This document shows positions 1 through 7,719 of a stretch of 64,000 bases of DNA, one piece after another. Both the position numbers and the translations under genes were made by a program. The first letter of the stretch is position 1; each line of letters opens with the position of its first letter. The notes beneath the pieces were generated by a model that searched no databases, had not been told where the DNA came from, and worked only from the letters and a program-made list of their open reading frames with translations. Origin of the DNA: Neoalteromonas arenosi (lineage in GTDB: Bacteria > Pseudomonadota > Gammaproteobacteria > Enterobacterales > Alteromonadaceae). Location of the stretch: the NCBI RefSeq assembly GCF_030362855.1, contig NZ_JAUCBP010000007.1, positions 1 to 64,000 of the forward strand, read 5' to 3'.

Positions 1-112
1 ACAATAGCGACGTGGTACCACCTGACTCCATTCCGAACTCAGAAGTGAAACACGTTAGCGGCGATGGTAGTGTGGGGTTTCCCCATGTGAGAGTAGCACA
101 TCGCCAGACTCC
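1..112 (+). rRNA. rrf: 5S ribosomal RNA, 5' end missing
   Basis: The sequence matches the 5S rRNA core: CCACCTGA, CCGAACTCAGAAGTGAAA, GCGATGGTAGTGTGGGG and a 3' end reading CATCGCCAGAC. About the first ten bases lie outside the window. A terminator follows at 127-152, so this is the end of an rRNA operon read on the plus strand. The exact 3' end is uncertain by a few bases. Confidence 0.95.
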
Positions 113-126
113 TATTTAAAGTGAAG

Positions 127-152
127 AGGCCACCCAATCGGGTGGCCTTTTT
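127..152 (+). terminator. Rho-independent terminator of the rRNA operon
   Basis: Perfect 9-bp stem AGGCCACCC / GGGTGGCCT with loop AATC, followed by a run of five T. It lies about 15 bases after the 5S 3' end. Confidence 0.92.
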
Positions 153-289
153 GCTTTATGTACGATGTTTATCAATGGGCTGCTCGAACGAAGTGACTAA
201 AACCTGGATGGCCAGCCCGCACGAGAGCGTTTTAGAACATGCTTTAGAATGGCCCGAATCGGTAACCGCGAGGGCGAGGGCAGGACTGC

Positions 290-319
290 CCGAGTAAAGT
301 AGCACATCGCCAGACTCCC
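290..319 (+). pseudogene. Remnant of a second 5S rRNA 3' end
   Basis: Twenty-one bases starting AGTAGCACATCG are identical to the 3' end of the 5S gene at 1-112, and the bases just before (CCCGAGTAA) loosely resemble the 5S stretch before it. The rest of a 5S gene is not recognisable upstream (153-289). It is followed by its own terminator at 333-357. It is best explained as a duplicated or recombined tail of an rRNA operon. A transcript processed as a short RNA cannot be excluded. Confidence 0.7.
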
Positions 320-332
320 AATAAATACAAAG

Positions 333-357
333 AACCCAGCTTAAGGCTGGGTTTTTT
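333..357 (+). terminator. Rho-independent terminator after the 5S remnant
   Basis: Stem AACCCAGC / GCTGGGTT with a 5-base loop, followed by a T-run. It duplicates the layout 5S tail plus terminator seen at 90-152, but the hairpin sequence is different. Confidence 0.88.
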
Positions 358-453
358 GCTTTTAGCAGCATCTAAAGATGCTACACCGCAGGGAAACCAA
401 ACCCATCAAGGTGTCATGCAAATAACCACTCCATAGCAGAAAGATAGATGTCA

Positions 454-591
454 CACATCCATGTGGCGGCGTCCAGCCGTTCATCCGTGAACGTCGTTCA
501 GTCGGGCGAAGCAGTGCTTCGCTGTCAACTGGCTTCACCCGTGACGGGCGCGGCCCCATGTGAGTACAGTGCTTTTAGTGAGTGCTAAAAG
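454..591. repeat. Cluster of short perfect inverted repeats
   Basis: Five hairpins occur in 138 bases: CACAT/ATGTG (454-465), GTTCA/TGAAC (479-492), GCGAAGCA/TGCTTCGC (506-522), CCCG/CGGG (538-548) and CTTTTAG/CTAAAAG (572-591). The density suggests repetitive extragenic palindromes or a structured RNA. No second copy was noticed in this window. Confidence 0.55.
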
Positions 592-599
592 TAAGTTAC

Positions 600-673
600 C
601 GTCATCCCCGCGCAGGCGGTGACCTTCTTGGCACATAGCTATCTATCTACGCAGAAAAGCGGAGATCCAGTAT
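600..673. repeat. Decayed REP-like palindromic sequence
   Basis: CGTCATCCCCGCGCAGGCGG at about 600-619 and AAGCGGAGATCCAGTA at about 655-671 look like the two arms of the common proteobacterial intergenic palindrome of the CATCCCCGCG...GCGGGGATCCAG type, here separated by unrelated sequence. Similarity is recalled from family knowledge and was not searched. Confidence 0.4.
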
Positions 674-773
674 CAAGTACGGGGTAACTTCAACTTGTTC
701 TGGGACCACCTTGCGCGACAAATATACAAAGTACGTCCAAGCGTTCAAGCGATAGAAAACAGGATATAAGAGA

Positions 774-843
774 CCAATAAACGCAGTTGTGACACACTTT
801 GTAACACCTCACTACTTGTGTGGTTATTGGACTCGTTTATTGG
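774..843. promoter_or_regulatory. Long-range inverted repeat upstream of the RND operon
   Basis: Perfect 10-bp arms CCAATAAACG (774-783) and CGTTTATTGG (834-843) enclose a second inverted pair CACAC/GTGTG. The element ends about 80 bp before the permease start. It could be a looped operator pair or part of a structured leader. Its role is inferred only from position. Confidence 0.4.
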
Positions 844-923
844 TGTTTTTGCGGTTTTAAACTTTTTCGAATTCTACGACGACTTATAGTTAATGTATAA
901 GAACGTTACCGCAGAATTAAAAA

Positions 924-3900
924 ATGGACATTACACGCTCAGCAATAAAAAACGCAGCTGGTGTTGGTATAGTTGTAGCAATTATCAGTGTAATTGGCTT
1001 GTACAGCTTATTTAACCTTCCAATTCAGCTATTCCCAGATATCGAACGCCCGCAAATTTCAATCCAAACGTTTTGGCGCGCCGCATCACCACAAGAGATA
1101 GAGTCAGAGATTATCGAGCCTCAAGAAGAAGTCCTGCAAGGTATCCCTGGACTACATAGCATGACGGCTTGGGCAAACCAAGGAAATGCGTGGATCAACC
1201 TTGAATTTGGTTTAGAAACCGACATGCAGCAAACGCTGATCGAAGTCATAAGCCGTATGAATCGAATTCCACCCTTACCCAGAGATGCACTGTCGCCTAA
1301 CATTATGCTTGGAGGCTGGGGAGGCGGTACGCCAGCGTTAACCTATTTCTTTCTACAAAAGCTTCCCGGTAATACCGGCAATATTGACCAATATGTCACG
1401 TTTTTCGAAGAAGAGGTTCGCGCTGAACTTGAAAGTATACCGGGTGTCGCTCGTGTTCGAATGGAAAGCGGTATTGGTGGCCCACAAGAGTTCCAAATCG
1501 TGTTTGACCCATTCCTCGCCGCAGAGCTAGGTATCGACTTAACTAATATTACCCGTATGCTGGGGTCATCAACCGATGTGTCTGGGGGTTTTGTCGAAGT
1601 TGGACGACGCCGATATACCATGCGATTTGAAGGGCGTTATTCACCGGATGAAATGGGTGACATGATTTTAGAGTGGCGGGATGGAAGTCCAATTCGCTTA
1701 AGAGATATCGCCGATATCCGCATCCAACGTGCAGATGGCTCTAACTTTAGTATCCAAAATGGTAACACGGCGATTTCTATTCGCATTGATCGCGAAAACA
1801 ACGCTAACGTACTCACAACACTGGAAGCGGTTAAAGATAAAGTCAGCGAACTCAATACCGAGTTGTTGGCACCTCAGCAGTTGACTATGGTGCAGTCCTT
1901 TGACGCATCAGTATTCATCTACCGCGCAATAAACTTAGTATCGAGCAATTTGTTTATCGGTGTATTGCTATCCATTGGCGTATTGTGGTGGTTTATGCGC
2001 CAAATGCGCGCAACAGTAATTGTCGCCTTAGCTATTCCGGTATCGCTGCTTAGCACATTTATCGTGCTACAGATAACCGGGCGTTCGCTGAATGTTATCT
2101 CACTTGCTGGTTTGGCATTCGCTGTCGGGATGGTGCTAGACGCTGCCATTGTCGTGTTAGAAAACATTGTCAGGAATAGAACCAGTAATAAAGATCAAAA
2201 GGAAGCTGCAACTGTAGCGACTTCACAAGTATTTGGCGCATTGATGGCCTCTACTGCCACAACGGTGGCTATCTTTATCCCGGTTATGTTTTTAAGTGAT
2301 GTCGAAGGTCAGCTCTTTGCCGATCTAGCCTTAACAATTGCAATAGCTGTTAGCATTTCCTTCATTGTTGCAGTGACCGTACTGCCGGTCATCGCCAGCC
2401 GTTTTCTTAAGGGGGAACTGCCTAAAGATCGATTATCGGGCGTTTGGTCGAAAATGGCGGGTTTCGTGATGCGTTTAAGTGCGACTAACAGACGCCGTTG
2501 GACAGTTGCTGTTGTTCTTATGTCGATTCCGGTAGTCGCGACATTCTTGCTAATACCAAAGCTCGATTATTTACCGCCAGTTAAACGCGACGCTGTTGAT
2601 GCGTTCTTCAATTTCCCCGCCGGCGCCAGTGAGCAATTCATCGAACAGGAAGTTATGTCGTTAGTGGTTGAGCGTTTACAGCCCTACATGGATGGCGAGA
2701 AACAACCAGCACTGAAGAATTACTACATAATTACCTGGCCGAATGGCGGAACCATCGGCGTGCGCGTCCAAGATCAAACCCAAGTTAAAGTGCTAGAGGA
2801 TTTAATGCGCAATGAAATCCTTAAAGATCTACCTGATACCCAAGCATTTGCCATGCAAGGTAACTTATTCGGTGGCTTTGGCAATGGCCGCTCAATAGAT
2901 GTGAGATTGCAGGCGATTGATCAAGATGGTTTGACTCAAGCAGCCGCACAAGGACTTGATCTGTTACGAGCAGCATTTCCTGGCGCTAACGTTCGCGCTA
3001 ATCCGAGCTTGGAGCAAGCTGAACCTGAGTTGCAGTTCTATCCCAATGATTCACGCATTATGGAAGTGGGCTATGACCGCCCGCGCGTTGCTAGTTTGGT
3101 TAGAGCGATGGGCGATGGCGTTTATGTTGGGGAGTATTTCGACGGCATCAAACGCATGAATATCATCCTGCGCTCACAAGATTGGCAAACCCCTGAGCAA
3201 TTGGCCACAACGCCACTGATGACTCCGAGCGGTGAAATTGTGCCATTGGGGGATTTGGTAAACGTTACTCGTGCAGTCGGTCCAAGCCAGATCCAACGTG
3301 TCGAACGCAAGAGAACGCTGACATTAAGCGTCAACCCGCCGGATGATATGACCCTCGAAGAAGCCATGAATATCATTGAGCAAGAAGTCGAACCACAGTT
3401 ATTAGCTGCTATGCCAGTAGATGGCAATATTAGCTATGCGGGCAGCGCCAATAGCCTGAATCAAGCGATCACGACTATGAGTCAGAACTTTCTATTTGCT
3501 ATGGGTCTTCTGTTTGTTCTGATGGCAGGACTGTTTAGGTCAGCGAAGGACAGTTTACTAGTGGTCCTTGCGATTCCACTGGCAACAGTCGGTGGTGTCG
3601 TGGCCATTCGTTTATTGAACCTTGTGACTTTCCAACCATTAGATTTACTGACAATGATCGGCTTTATCATTTTACTTGGTTTAGTCGTAAACAATGCGAT
3701 TTTACTTGTACATCAAACGCGTCAAGGAGAGCGAGCTGGTCTCAATCGTACCGAAGCGGTTGAGCAATCATTATTACTGCGTTTACGTCCTATATTCATG
3801 AGCACTATGACATCTATCTTTGGCATGTTGCCACTGCTTTTAATGCCAGGTACCGGCAGTGTTATCTATCGTGGCCTAGCCGCAGTAATTGTTGGGGGCA

Positions 3901-4046
3901 TGATTGTCAGCACGATATTTACCCTAATTTTATTACCTACTTTATTGCAACTGAACCTGCGTTGGCGGCCACGTTTGACAACAAGTGCCGTGCCAGTAGG
4001 CAGCTTAGCGAATGCTAAGCATTACAAGCATCCCGACCAGATTTAA
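924..4046 (+). CDS. RND family inner-membrane efflux permease
   Basis: 1040-residue RND (resistance-nodulation-division) transporter of the HAE1/AcrB type, which exports substrates across the envelope in exchange for protons. The usual plan is visible: an N-terminal TM helix (about residues 12-32), a periplasmic loop, a TM bundle at about 335-495, a second periplasmic loop and a C-terminal TM bundle at about 850-1010. The TM4 motif reads VLDAAIVVLEN, so the AcrB D407-D408 pair is D406-A407. TM10 reads VVNNAILLV, placing N923 where AcrB has K940. Such changes occur in a recognised HAE1 subgroup, but the proton relay must differ from AcrB. The adaptor gene follows after 17 bp; no outer-membrane channel gene is nearby, so TolC would have to come from elsewhere. 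The substrate is unknown. Confidence 0.93.
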   Translation: MDITRSAIKNAAGVGIVVAIISVIGLYSLFNLPIQLFPDIERPQISIQTFWRAASPQEIESEIIEPQEEVLQGIPGLHSMTAWANQGNAWINLEFGLETDMQQTLIEVISRMNRIPPLPRDALSPNIMLGGWGGGTPALTYFFLQKLPGNTGNIDQYVTFFEEEVRAELESIPGVARVRMESGIGGPQEFQIVFDPFLAAELGIDLTNITRMLGSSTDVSGGFVEVGRRRYTMRFEGRYSPDEMGDMILEWRDGSPIRLRDIADIRIQRADGSNFSIQNGNTAISIRIDRENNANVLTTLEAVKDKVSELNTELLAPQQLTMVQSFDASVFIYRAINLVSSNLFIGVLLSIGVLWWFMRQMRATVIVALAIPVSLLSTFIVLQITGRSLNVISLAGLAFAVGMVLDAAIVVLENIVRNRTSNKDQKEAATVATSQVFGALMASTATTVAIFIPVMFLSDVEGQLFADLALTIAIAVSISFIVAVTVLPVIASRFLKGELPKDRLSGVWSKMAGFVMRLSATNRRRWTVAVVLMSIPVVATFLLIPKLDYLPPVKRDAVDAFFNFPAGASEQFIEQEVMSLVVERLQPYMDGEKQPALKNYYIITWPNGGTIGVRVQDQTQVKVLEDLMRNEILKDLPDTQAFAMQGNLFGGFGNGRSIDVRLQAIDQDGLTQAAAQGLDLLRAAFPGANVRANPSLEQAEPELQFYPNDSRIMEVGYDRPRVASLVRAMGDGVYVGEYFDGIKRMNIILRSQDWQTPEQLATTPLMTPSGEIVPLGDLVNVTRAVGPSQIQRVERKRTLTLSVNPPDDMTLEEAMNIIEQEVEPQLLAAMPVDGNISYAGSANSLNQAITTMSQNFLFAMGLLFVLMAGLFRSAKDSLLVVLAIPLATVGGVVAIRLLNLVTFQPLDLLTMIGFIILLGLVVNNAILLVHQTRQGERAGLNRTEAVEQSLLLRLRPIFMSTMTSIFGMLPLLLMPGTGSVIYRGLAAVIVGGMIVSTIFTLILLPTLLQLNLRWRPRLTTSAVPVGSLANAKHYKHPDQI

Positions 4047-4063
4047 TATTACGGACTATCACT

Positions 4064-5158
4064 ATGAAAATGCTAACGTCTTTACAATTCGCACTTCTTG
4101 CAAGCTGCTCTCTTTACGTAGGCTCAGGTATCGCTCAACAAGCACCAGCACCTGAAGCTGCACTGGTAGAAGTTCAACAAGTTTTAAATGAGTCAATTGC
4201 AGATCACATCTGGTTGCCCGGTACAGTCATGAGCCGCACTGACTCGCAAATCGCCGCAGAAGTATCAGGTCGTCTAACGTGGTTGGCAGATGAAGGCGAG
4301 ATTATTCAAGCCGGTGAAGTATTAGCTAAGCTCGATGATACGCGCTTGCAGCTCTTACTTGGACAGAACCAAGTCAATATCAATAAACTCCAAGCGCGGG
4401 TTGATTTACTGACGCGTCGCTCTGAGCGTTTTATCCAAATGGCAGCACAAAACGCCACGTCCAAAGATCAACTGGATGATATCAATATGGAGTTGGAAAT
4501 GGCCAAACAGGACCTAGCAGAGGCTGAATATACTCTGCAATTGACACAATACCAGATCGCGCAAAGTGAAGTAAAAGCGCCCTTTACCGCAATGGTGGTT
4601 GAGCGTTTGCAATCTCCGGGTGAATTCACCGCTGTTGGGCAAAACTTGATGCGCATAGTCGATACACAAAATGTAGAAGTCAGTGTCCGAGCTCCTTTAA
4701 CCGCCATCCCCTATATCCAAAAAGGCATGATTGTCACCATTGATCAGCAGGCGGCACGAAGCGAACAACCCATTCGAGCGATAATTCCTATCGGCAACGA
4801 GCAATCGCGGATGATGGAAATAAGAGTTAGTCTAGATCCGACTGAGTATGCCATTGGCAGTGCGGTAAGAGTTGCTCTGCCGCACAGTGATTTTCACGAC
4901 GGCCTGACCGTGCCCAGAGATGCATTGGTATTACGCAAAAGTGGTACATTTATCTATCAAGTCAACGCAGATAACGAAGCATTTCGGGTTCCGGTTGAGA
5001 CTGGTATTGGGGTAGATGAGCGAATCGAAGTGTTCGGAAATATTGAAGATAAAATGCCTGTTGTTACGCGCGGTGCTGAACGATTGAGAGAAGGACAAAA
5101 AGTGCGTTTCGAGACTGATAACACTATACTCACCGCTGGAAATAGCAATGCTTTCTAA
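4064..5158 (+). CDS. RND periplasmic adaptor (membrane fusion) subunit
   Basis: 364-residue membrane fusion protein that would link the upstream permease to an outer-membrane channel. After an N-terminal signal it shows the split biotinyl-lipoyl domain (GRLTWLADEGEIIQAGEVLAKLDD, with its key GEV/KLDD part near residue 85), an alpha-helical hairpin with coiled-coil character at about 105-165, the returning lipoyl half (SEVKAPFTAMV near 172), then beta-barrel and membrane-proximal domains. The signal region contains LASC (Cys15), a possible lipobox, but also a plausible signal peptidase I site after SGIA; either anchoring is possible. The order permease then adaptor is the reverse of the common acrA-acrB order. 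Confidence 0.92.
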   Translation: MKMLTSLQFALLASCSLYVGSGIAQQAPAPEAALVEVQQVLNESIADHIWLPGTVMSRTDSQIAAEVSGRLTWLADEGEIIQAGEVLAKLDDTRLQLLLGQNQVNINKLQARVDLLTRRSERFIQMAAQNATSKDQLDDINMELEMAKQDLAEAEYTLQLTQYQIAQSEVKAPFTAMVVERLQSPGEFTAVGQNLMRIVDTQNVEVSVRAPLTAIPYIQKGMIVTIDQQAARSEQPIRAIIPIGNEQSRMMEIRVSLDPTEYAIGSAVRVALPHSDFHDGLTVPRDALVLRKSGTFIYQVNADNEAFRVPVETGIGVDERIEVFGNIEDKMPVVTRGAERLREGQKVRFETDNTILTAGNSNAF

Positions 5159-5313
5159 TAAGAAAGAGAATTAAAAAGTATTAATTACAATAACCTACTG
5201 GCGTATAACTCAAAAAAAATGTTTTTTTGAAATGTTTTTATAATGTCTTAGGTCTATGTATTCGAGTGTGGCAGACACACAAAATACTCACAATTGTTAA
5301 TGGGAACAAAAAT

Positions 5314-5796
5314 ATGAAACAGATTAAAAAATCATCTATCGCTACTGCTTTAGGCGCAGTTGTAATTGGCTCACTAGCAACTGTGAGCTTACAAGCTAGC
5401 GCGACTCCGTTTGGCGCCCAGCAGCTAGATGCTGGTTACATGACACTTGCTGCGGAAGGTAAATGCGGTGAAGGTAAATGTGGCGGTGACAAAGAAGGCA
5501 AGTCCACCGAAGGCAAATGCGGCGAAGGTAAGTGTGGCGGTGATAAAGCTGCGAAGGCTACTGAAGGTAAGTGTGGTGAAGGCAAATGCGGCGAAGGTAA
5601 GTGCGGCGGTGATAAAGCTGCGAAGGCTACTGAAGGTAAGTGTGGTGAAGGCAAATGCGGCGAAGGCAAATGTGGTGGCGATAAAGCTGCAAAAGCTACA
5701 GAAGGTAAATGTGGCGAAGGTAAGTGTGGTGGCGACAAGTCTGAAAAAGCAAAAGAAGGTAAGTGTGGTGAAGGCAAATGTGGTGGCCAAGCATAA
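5314..5796 (+). CDS. hvfA: HvfA-type Cys-rich precursor peptide with 14 EGKCG motifs
   Basis: 160-residue secreted precursor of the HvfA/bufferin type. Residues 1-30 form a signal peptide (KQIKKSS, a hydrophobic stretch, cleavage near QASA). After a short spacer the protein consists of six blocks of two or three EGKCG units, each ending GGDK (the last GGQA), joined by linkers such as AAKAT. There are 14 EGKCG motifs and 14 cysteines in the repeats; one further unit reads EGKST, a decayed copy. In known hvf systems the MNIO enzyme HvfB with HvfC modifies the EGKC cysteine to an oxazolone/thioamide copper-binding group. An in-frame ATG at 5227 would add 29 residues in front of the signal, so the start at 5314 is preferred. 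A -10-like TATAAT lies at 5239-5244. Confidence 0.9.
   Translation: MKQIKKSSIATALGAVVIGSLATVSLQASATPFGAQQLDAGYMTLAAEGKCGEGKCGGDKEGKSTEGKCGEGKCGGDKAAKATEGKCGEGKCGEGKCGGDKAAKATEGKCGEGKCGEGKCGGDKAAKATEGKCGEGKCGGDKSEKAKEGKCGEGKCGGQA
5455..5793 (+). repeat. Tandem repeats inside hvfA
   Basis: The DNA alternates GAAGGTAAATGCGGC-like 15-bp units in two- and three-unit blocks. Codon-level variation (GGT/GGC, AAA/AAG, TGT/TGC) shows that the protein sequence is conserved. Two adjacent three-unit blocks (about 5562-5627 and 5628-5693) are nearly identical at DNA level, suggesting recent duplication. Confidence 0.9.
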
Positions 5797-5820
5797 CGCT
5801 TAACTAAATTTTGCAAAAAA

Positions 5821-5846
5821 AGCCGGTTTAGTTGCCGGCTTTTTTA
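5821..5846 (+). terminator. Terminator or attenuator between hvfA and hvfB
   Basis: Stem AGCCGG / CCGGCT with an 8-base loop followed by six T, 25 bp after the hvfA stop. It lies inside the hvf gene set, so partial termination would give more precursor than modifying enzyme. Confidence 0.85.
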
Positions 5847-5884
5847 TCTCTATAATTAGATAAAAATACGCCGAGGGCAGAATC

Positions 5885-6727
5885 GTGAAGAAGTTAGCGG
5901 GTGCGGGTTTAGGTTTACGCCGTGAAATGTTAGATGAGCTTATAGAACAGGTACCGAGTGAAGTTGACTTTTGGGAGGTGGCTCCTGAGAACTGGATTCC
6001 TTTAGGTGGCAGCTATGCTCGTAAATTTGCGCAACTCACAGCAGGCAACACTTTTACAACCCACGGTTTGTCATTATCCATCGGCAGCACAGACCCTCTC
6101 GATCTCGCGTTTGTCCAGCAAGTAAAAGCGTTTTTAGACGATCATGGTATAGAGTTTTACAGCGAGCATTTGAGCTATTGTTCTAGCCAAGGCCATATGT
6201 ATGACTTGATGCCCATTCCTTTTACCACAGATGCTGTAAAGCATGTTGTTGAGCGGATCCAGCGCGTTCAAGATGTCTTAAAACGCCCACTTATTCTCGA
6301 AAATGTATCGTATTATGCAGCGCCAGGACAAAACATGTCCGAAATTGAGTTTACTCAGGATGTGCTGCAGCAATCAGGCTGTGAATTACTCTTAGATGTA
6401 AACAACGTTTACGTTAATTCCATTAACCACGGTTATGACGCTAAAGCGTTTATCGAGGCTATGCCAACCGGTAAAATAGTTTATGGTCATATTGCTGGCC
6501 ATTACGATGAAGCCGATGATTTAAAAGTAGACACACATGGTGCCGACGTGAAAGATGAAGTCTGGCAACTCTTGCGGCACGCCTATCGAGTACACGGTGT
6601 ATTTCCCACATTGCTTGAACGCGATTTTAATATTCCGAGTATGGTTGAGCTCGTAAACGAAGTTGAAATTATTAAGGGGATTCAGCGCGAGTATAGCAAT
6701 ATTGAGCAGCAAGGATTAATTGCATGA
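5885..6727 (+). CDS. hvfB: HvfB, DUF692/MNIO peptide-modifying iron enzyme
   Basis: 280-residue member of the DUF692 family, now called MNIO (multinuclear non-heme iron-dependent oxidative enzymes), with a TIM-barrel fold. Conserved His/Glu/Asp/Asn-rich strand ends are seen: WEVAPENW near 30, THGLSLSIG near 60, EHLSYC near 95, LENVSYY near 140, LLDVNNVYVNSINHG near 170, GHIAGH near 200 and DTHG near 217. These residues hold the iron centre in characterised members. The likely job is oxidation of HvfA cysteines. The start is GTG at 5885 with GAGGG just upstream. The hvfC start overlaps its stop by 4 bp, so the two are translationally coupled. Confidence 0.93.
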   Translation: MKKLAGAGLGLRREMLDELIEQVPSEVDFWEVAPENWIPLGGSYARKFAQLTAGNTFTTHGLSLSIGSTDPLDLAFVQQVKAFLDDHGIEFYSEHLSYCSSQGHMYDLMPIPFTTDAVKHVVERIQRVQDVLKRPLILENVSYYAAPGQNMSEIEFTQDVLQQSGCELLLDVNNVYVNSINHGYDAKAFIEAMPTGKIVYGHIAGHYDEADDLKVDTHGADVKDEVWQLLRHAYRVHGVFPTLLERDFNIPSMVELVNEVEIIKGIQREYSNIEQQGLIA

Positions 6728-7464
6728 GTGACTTTGCCGATATTCAGCAACAATTTGTCGCACATATTAAGGAACCCAACCATCATGAATTTGATCATGA
6801 TATAGAAGATCGCCGCTTAAAAATCTATCGCGAGTTGTTTTTCAATAACATTCTCGGCTTCTTAGATAACGCGTTTCCGGTTCTAAAATCGATTTATTCA
6901 GAGCCGTCTTGGCAAGTACTTGCGCGTCGATTTTTCTCTGAACATCATTGTCGCTCGCCATATTTTGTCGATATCAGCAAAGAATTTGTTGAATTTCTCG
7001 CCAATGAATACACTAACACTTCTACGGATCCGGCATTTCTTCAAGCATTGGCACATTATGAATGGCTGGAACTAGACGTATCTGTGCGCAAAGGTCAACT
7101 TGTAACCTCTGCTATTGAGGATTTGTCGGAAACATCCACTATTTACTTTTCCGAGTTAGCGTCATTGGTCAGTTACAACTTTCCGGTTCATCAAATCAGT
7201 CCAGACTTTCAGCCGACTGAAGAGAGCGAGCCGGTATATCTAGTGGTGTATCGAGACTCCACAGAAGCGGTGGAGTTTACATTGGTTAATCAGGTAACTG
7301 CGTTCTTACTGGATTTATTGGAGCAAAACGACGGACTGGCATTGCCACAGGTACTTGAGGTTCTGCATCAGGCGATGCCACAAATGGCATTTGCTCAATT
7401 ACAAGATGCAACGATTGACATCCTTAAGCAATTTATCCAAAAACAGGTTTTGTACATCGAGTAA
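6724..7464 (+). CDS. hvfC: HvfC, DUF2063 partner protein of the MNIO enzyme
   Basis: 246-residue protein with the N-terminal DUF2063 pattern (FADIQQQF..HI, RRLKIYRELFFNNI, FLDNAFPVLKSI, FFSEHHCRSPYFVDIS, FLQALAHYEWLEL). In characterised MNIO systems this family binds the precursor leader and the enzyme, delivering the peptide for modification. It overlaps hvfB by ATGA. No DoxX-like hvfD follows, so the operon is the short A-B-C form. Confidence 0.9.
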   Translation: MSDFADIQQQFVAHIKEPNHHEFDHDIEDRRLKIYRELFFNNILGFLDNAFPVLKSIYSEPSWQVLARRFFSEHHCRSPYFVDISKEFVEFLANEYTNTSTDPAFLQALAHYEWLELDVSVRKGQLVTSAIEDLSETSTIYFSELASLVSYNFPVHQISPDFQPTEESEPVYLVVYRDSTEAVEFTLVNQVTAFLLDLLEQNDGLALPQVLEVLHQAMPQMAFAQLQDATIDILKQFIQKQVLYIE

Positions 7465-7579
7465 CGCAACTCCTCCTATGCTATTTGTGCACGATCAAGT
7501 CCGATTTACGCTATCAATTGTTGTCACATTCAAGTACCATTTGCGGCTGTTTTTATGCTCTACGAATAGGTAATCTCAA

Positions 7580-7708
7580 ATGGCAGATAACTCAGAATTT
7601 AAAGAAGTTTATAACTGGTGGTACTTCCTTGCCGCGCTAGGCACGTTAGTAGCGTTACCGCTTATGCACATTGTGCTAGGTTGGATCGTATTTTTCTTTA
7701 GCCACTAG
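7580..7708 (+). CDS. Small single-span membrane protein, 42 residues
   Basis: The frame starts [16 protein letters not shown] and ends WIVFFFSH. A short acidic head is followed by about 25 hydrophobic residues, fitting one membrane helix. It sits 115 bp after hvfC and 11 bp before apt on the same strand. No strong ribosome site is seen (GGTAATCTCAA precedes the ATG). No family is recognised. Membrane-like composition and fit to the gap support a real gene, but it is short. Confidence 0.5.
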   Translation: MADNSEFKEVYNWWYFLAALGTLVALPLMHIVLGWIVFFFSH

Positions 7709-7719
7709 AAGTCATAGCT

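Larger units (their letters stand above)
358..923. other. Non-coding interval between rRNA operon and RND permease
   Basis: No convincing gene is seen. A 65-codon minus-strand reading frame at 362-559 runs through palindromic DNA and has no protein character. The interval holds a cluster of short hairpins (454-591), a decayed REP-like sequence (600-673) and a long-range inverted repeat (774-843). The promoter of the RND operon should lie in the AT-rich 845-910 stretch. Confidence 0.6.

Noticed and set aside
153-289. Possible tRNA gene between the 5S gene and the 5S remnant
   Set aside because: No T-loop GGTTCRANTCC, no acceptor stem and no CCA end could be found.
362-559. 65-codon minus-strand reading frame after the rRNA terminators
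   Set aside because: It runs through a cluster of palindromes, lacks a ribosome site and has no protein-like pattern.
5455-5793. Repeat array that could be mistaken for a CRISPR
   Set aside because: Units are 15-bp coding repeats without spacers, in frame with hvfA and with synonymous variation.
5425-5816. Three long overlapping reading frames on both strands over the hvfA repeats, 118-126 codons each
   Set aside because: They arise because the repetitive GC-biased DNA lacks stops in all frames. Only the plus-strand frame from 5314 has a signal peptide and the known EGKCG motif.
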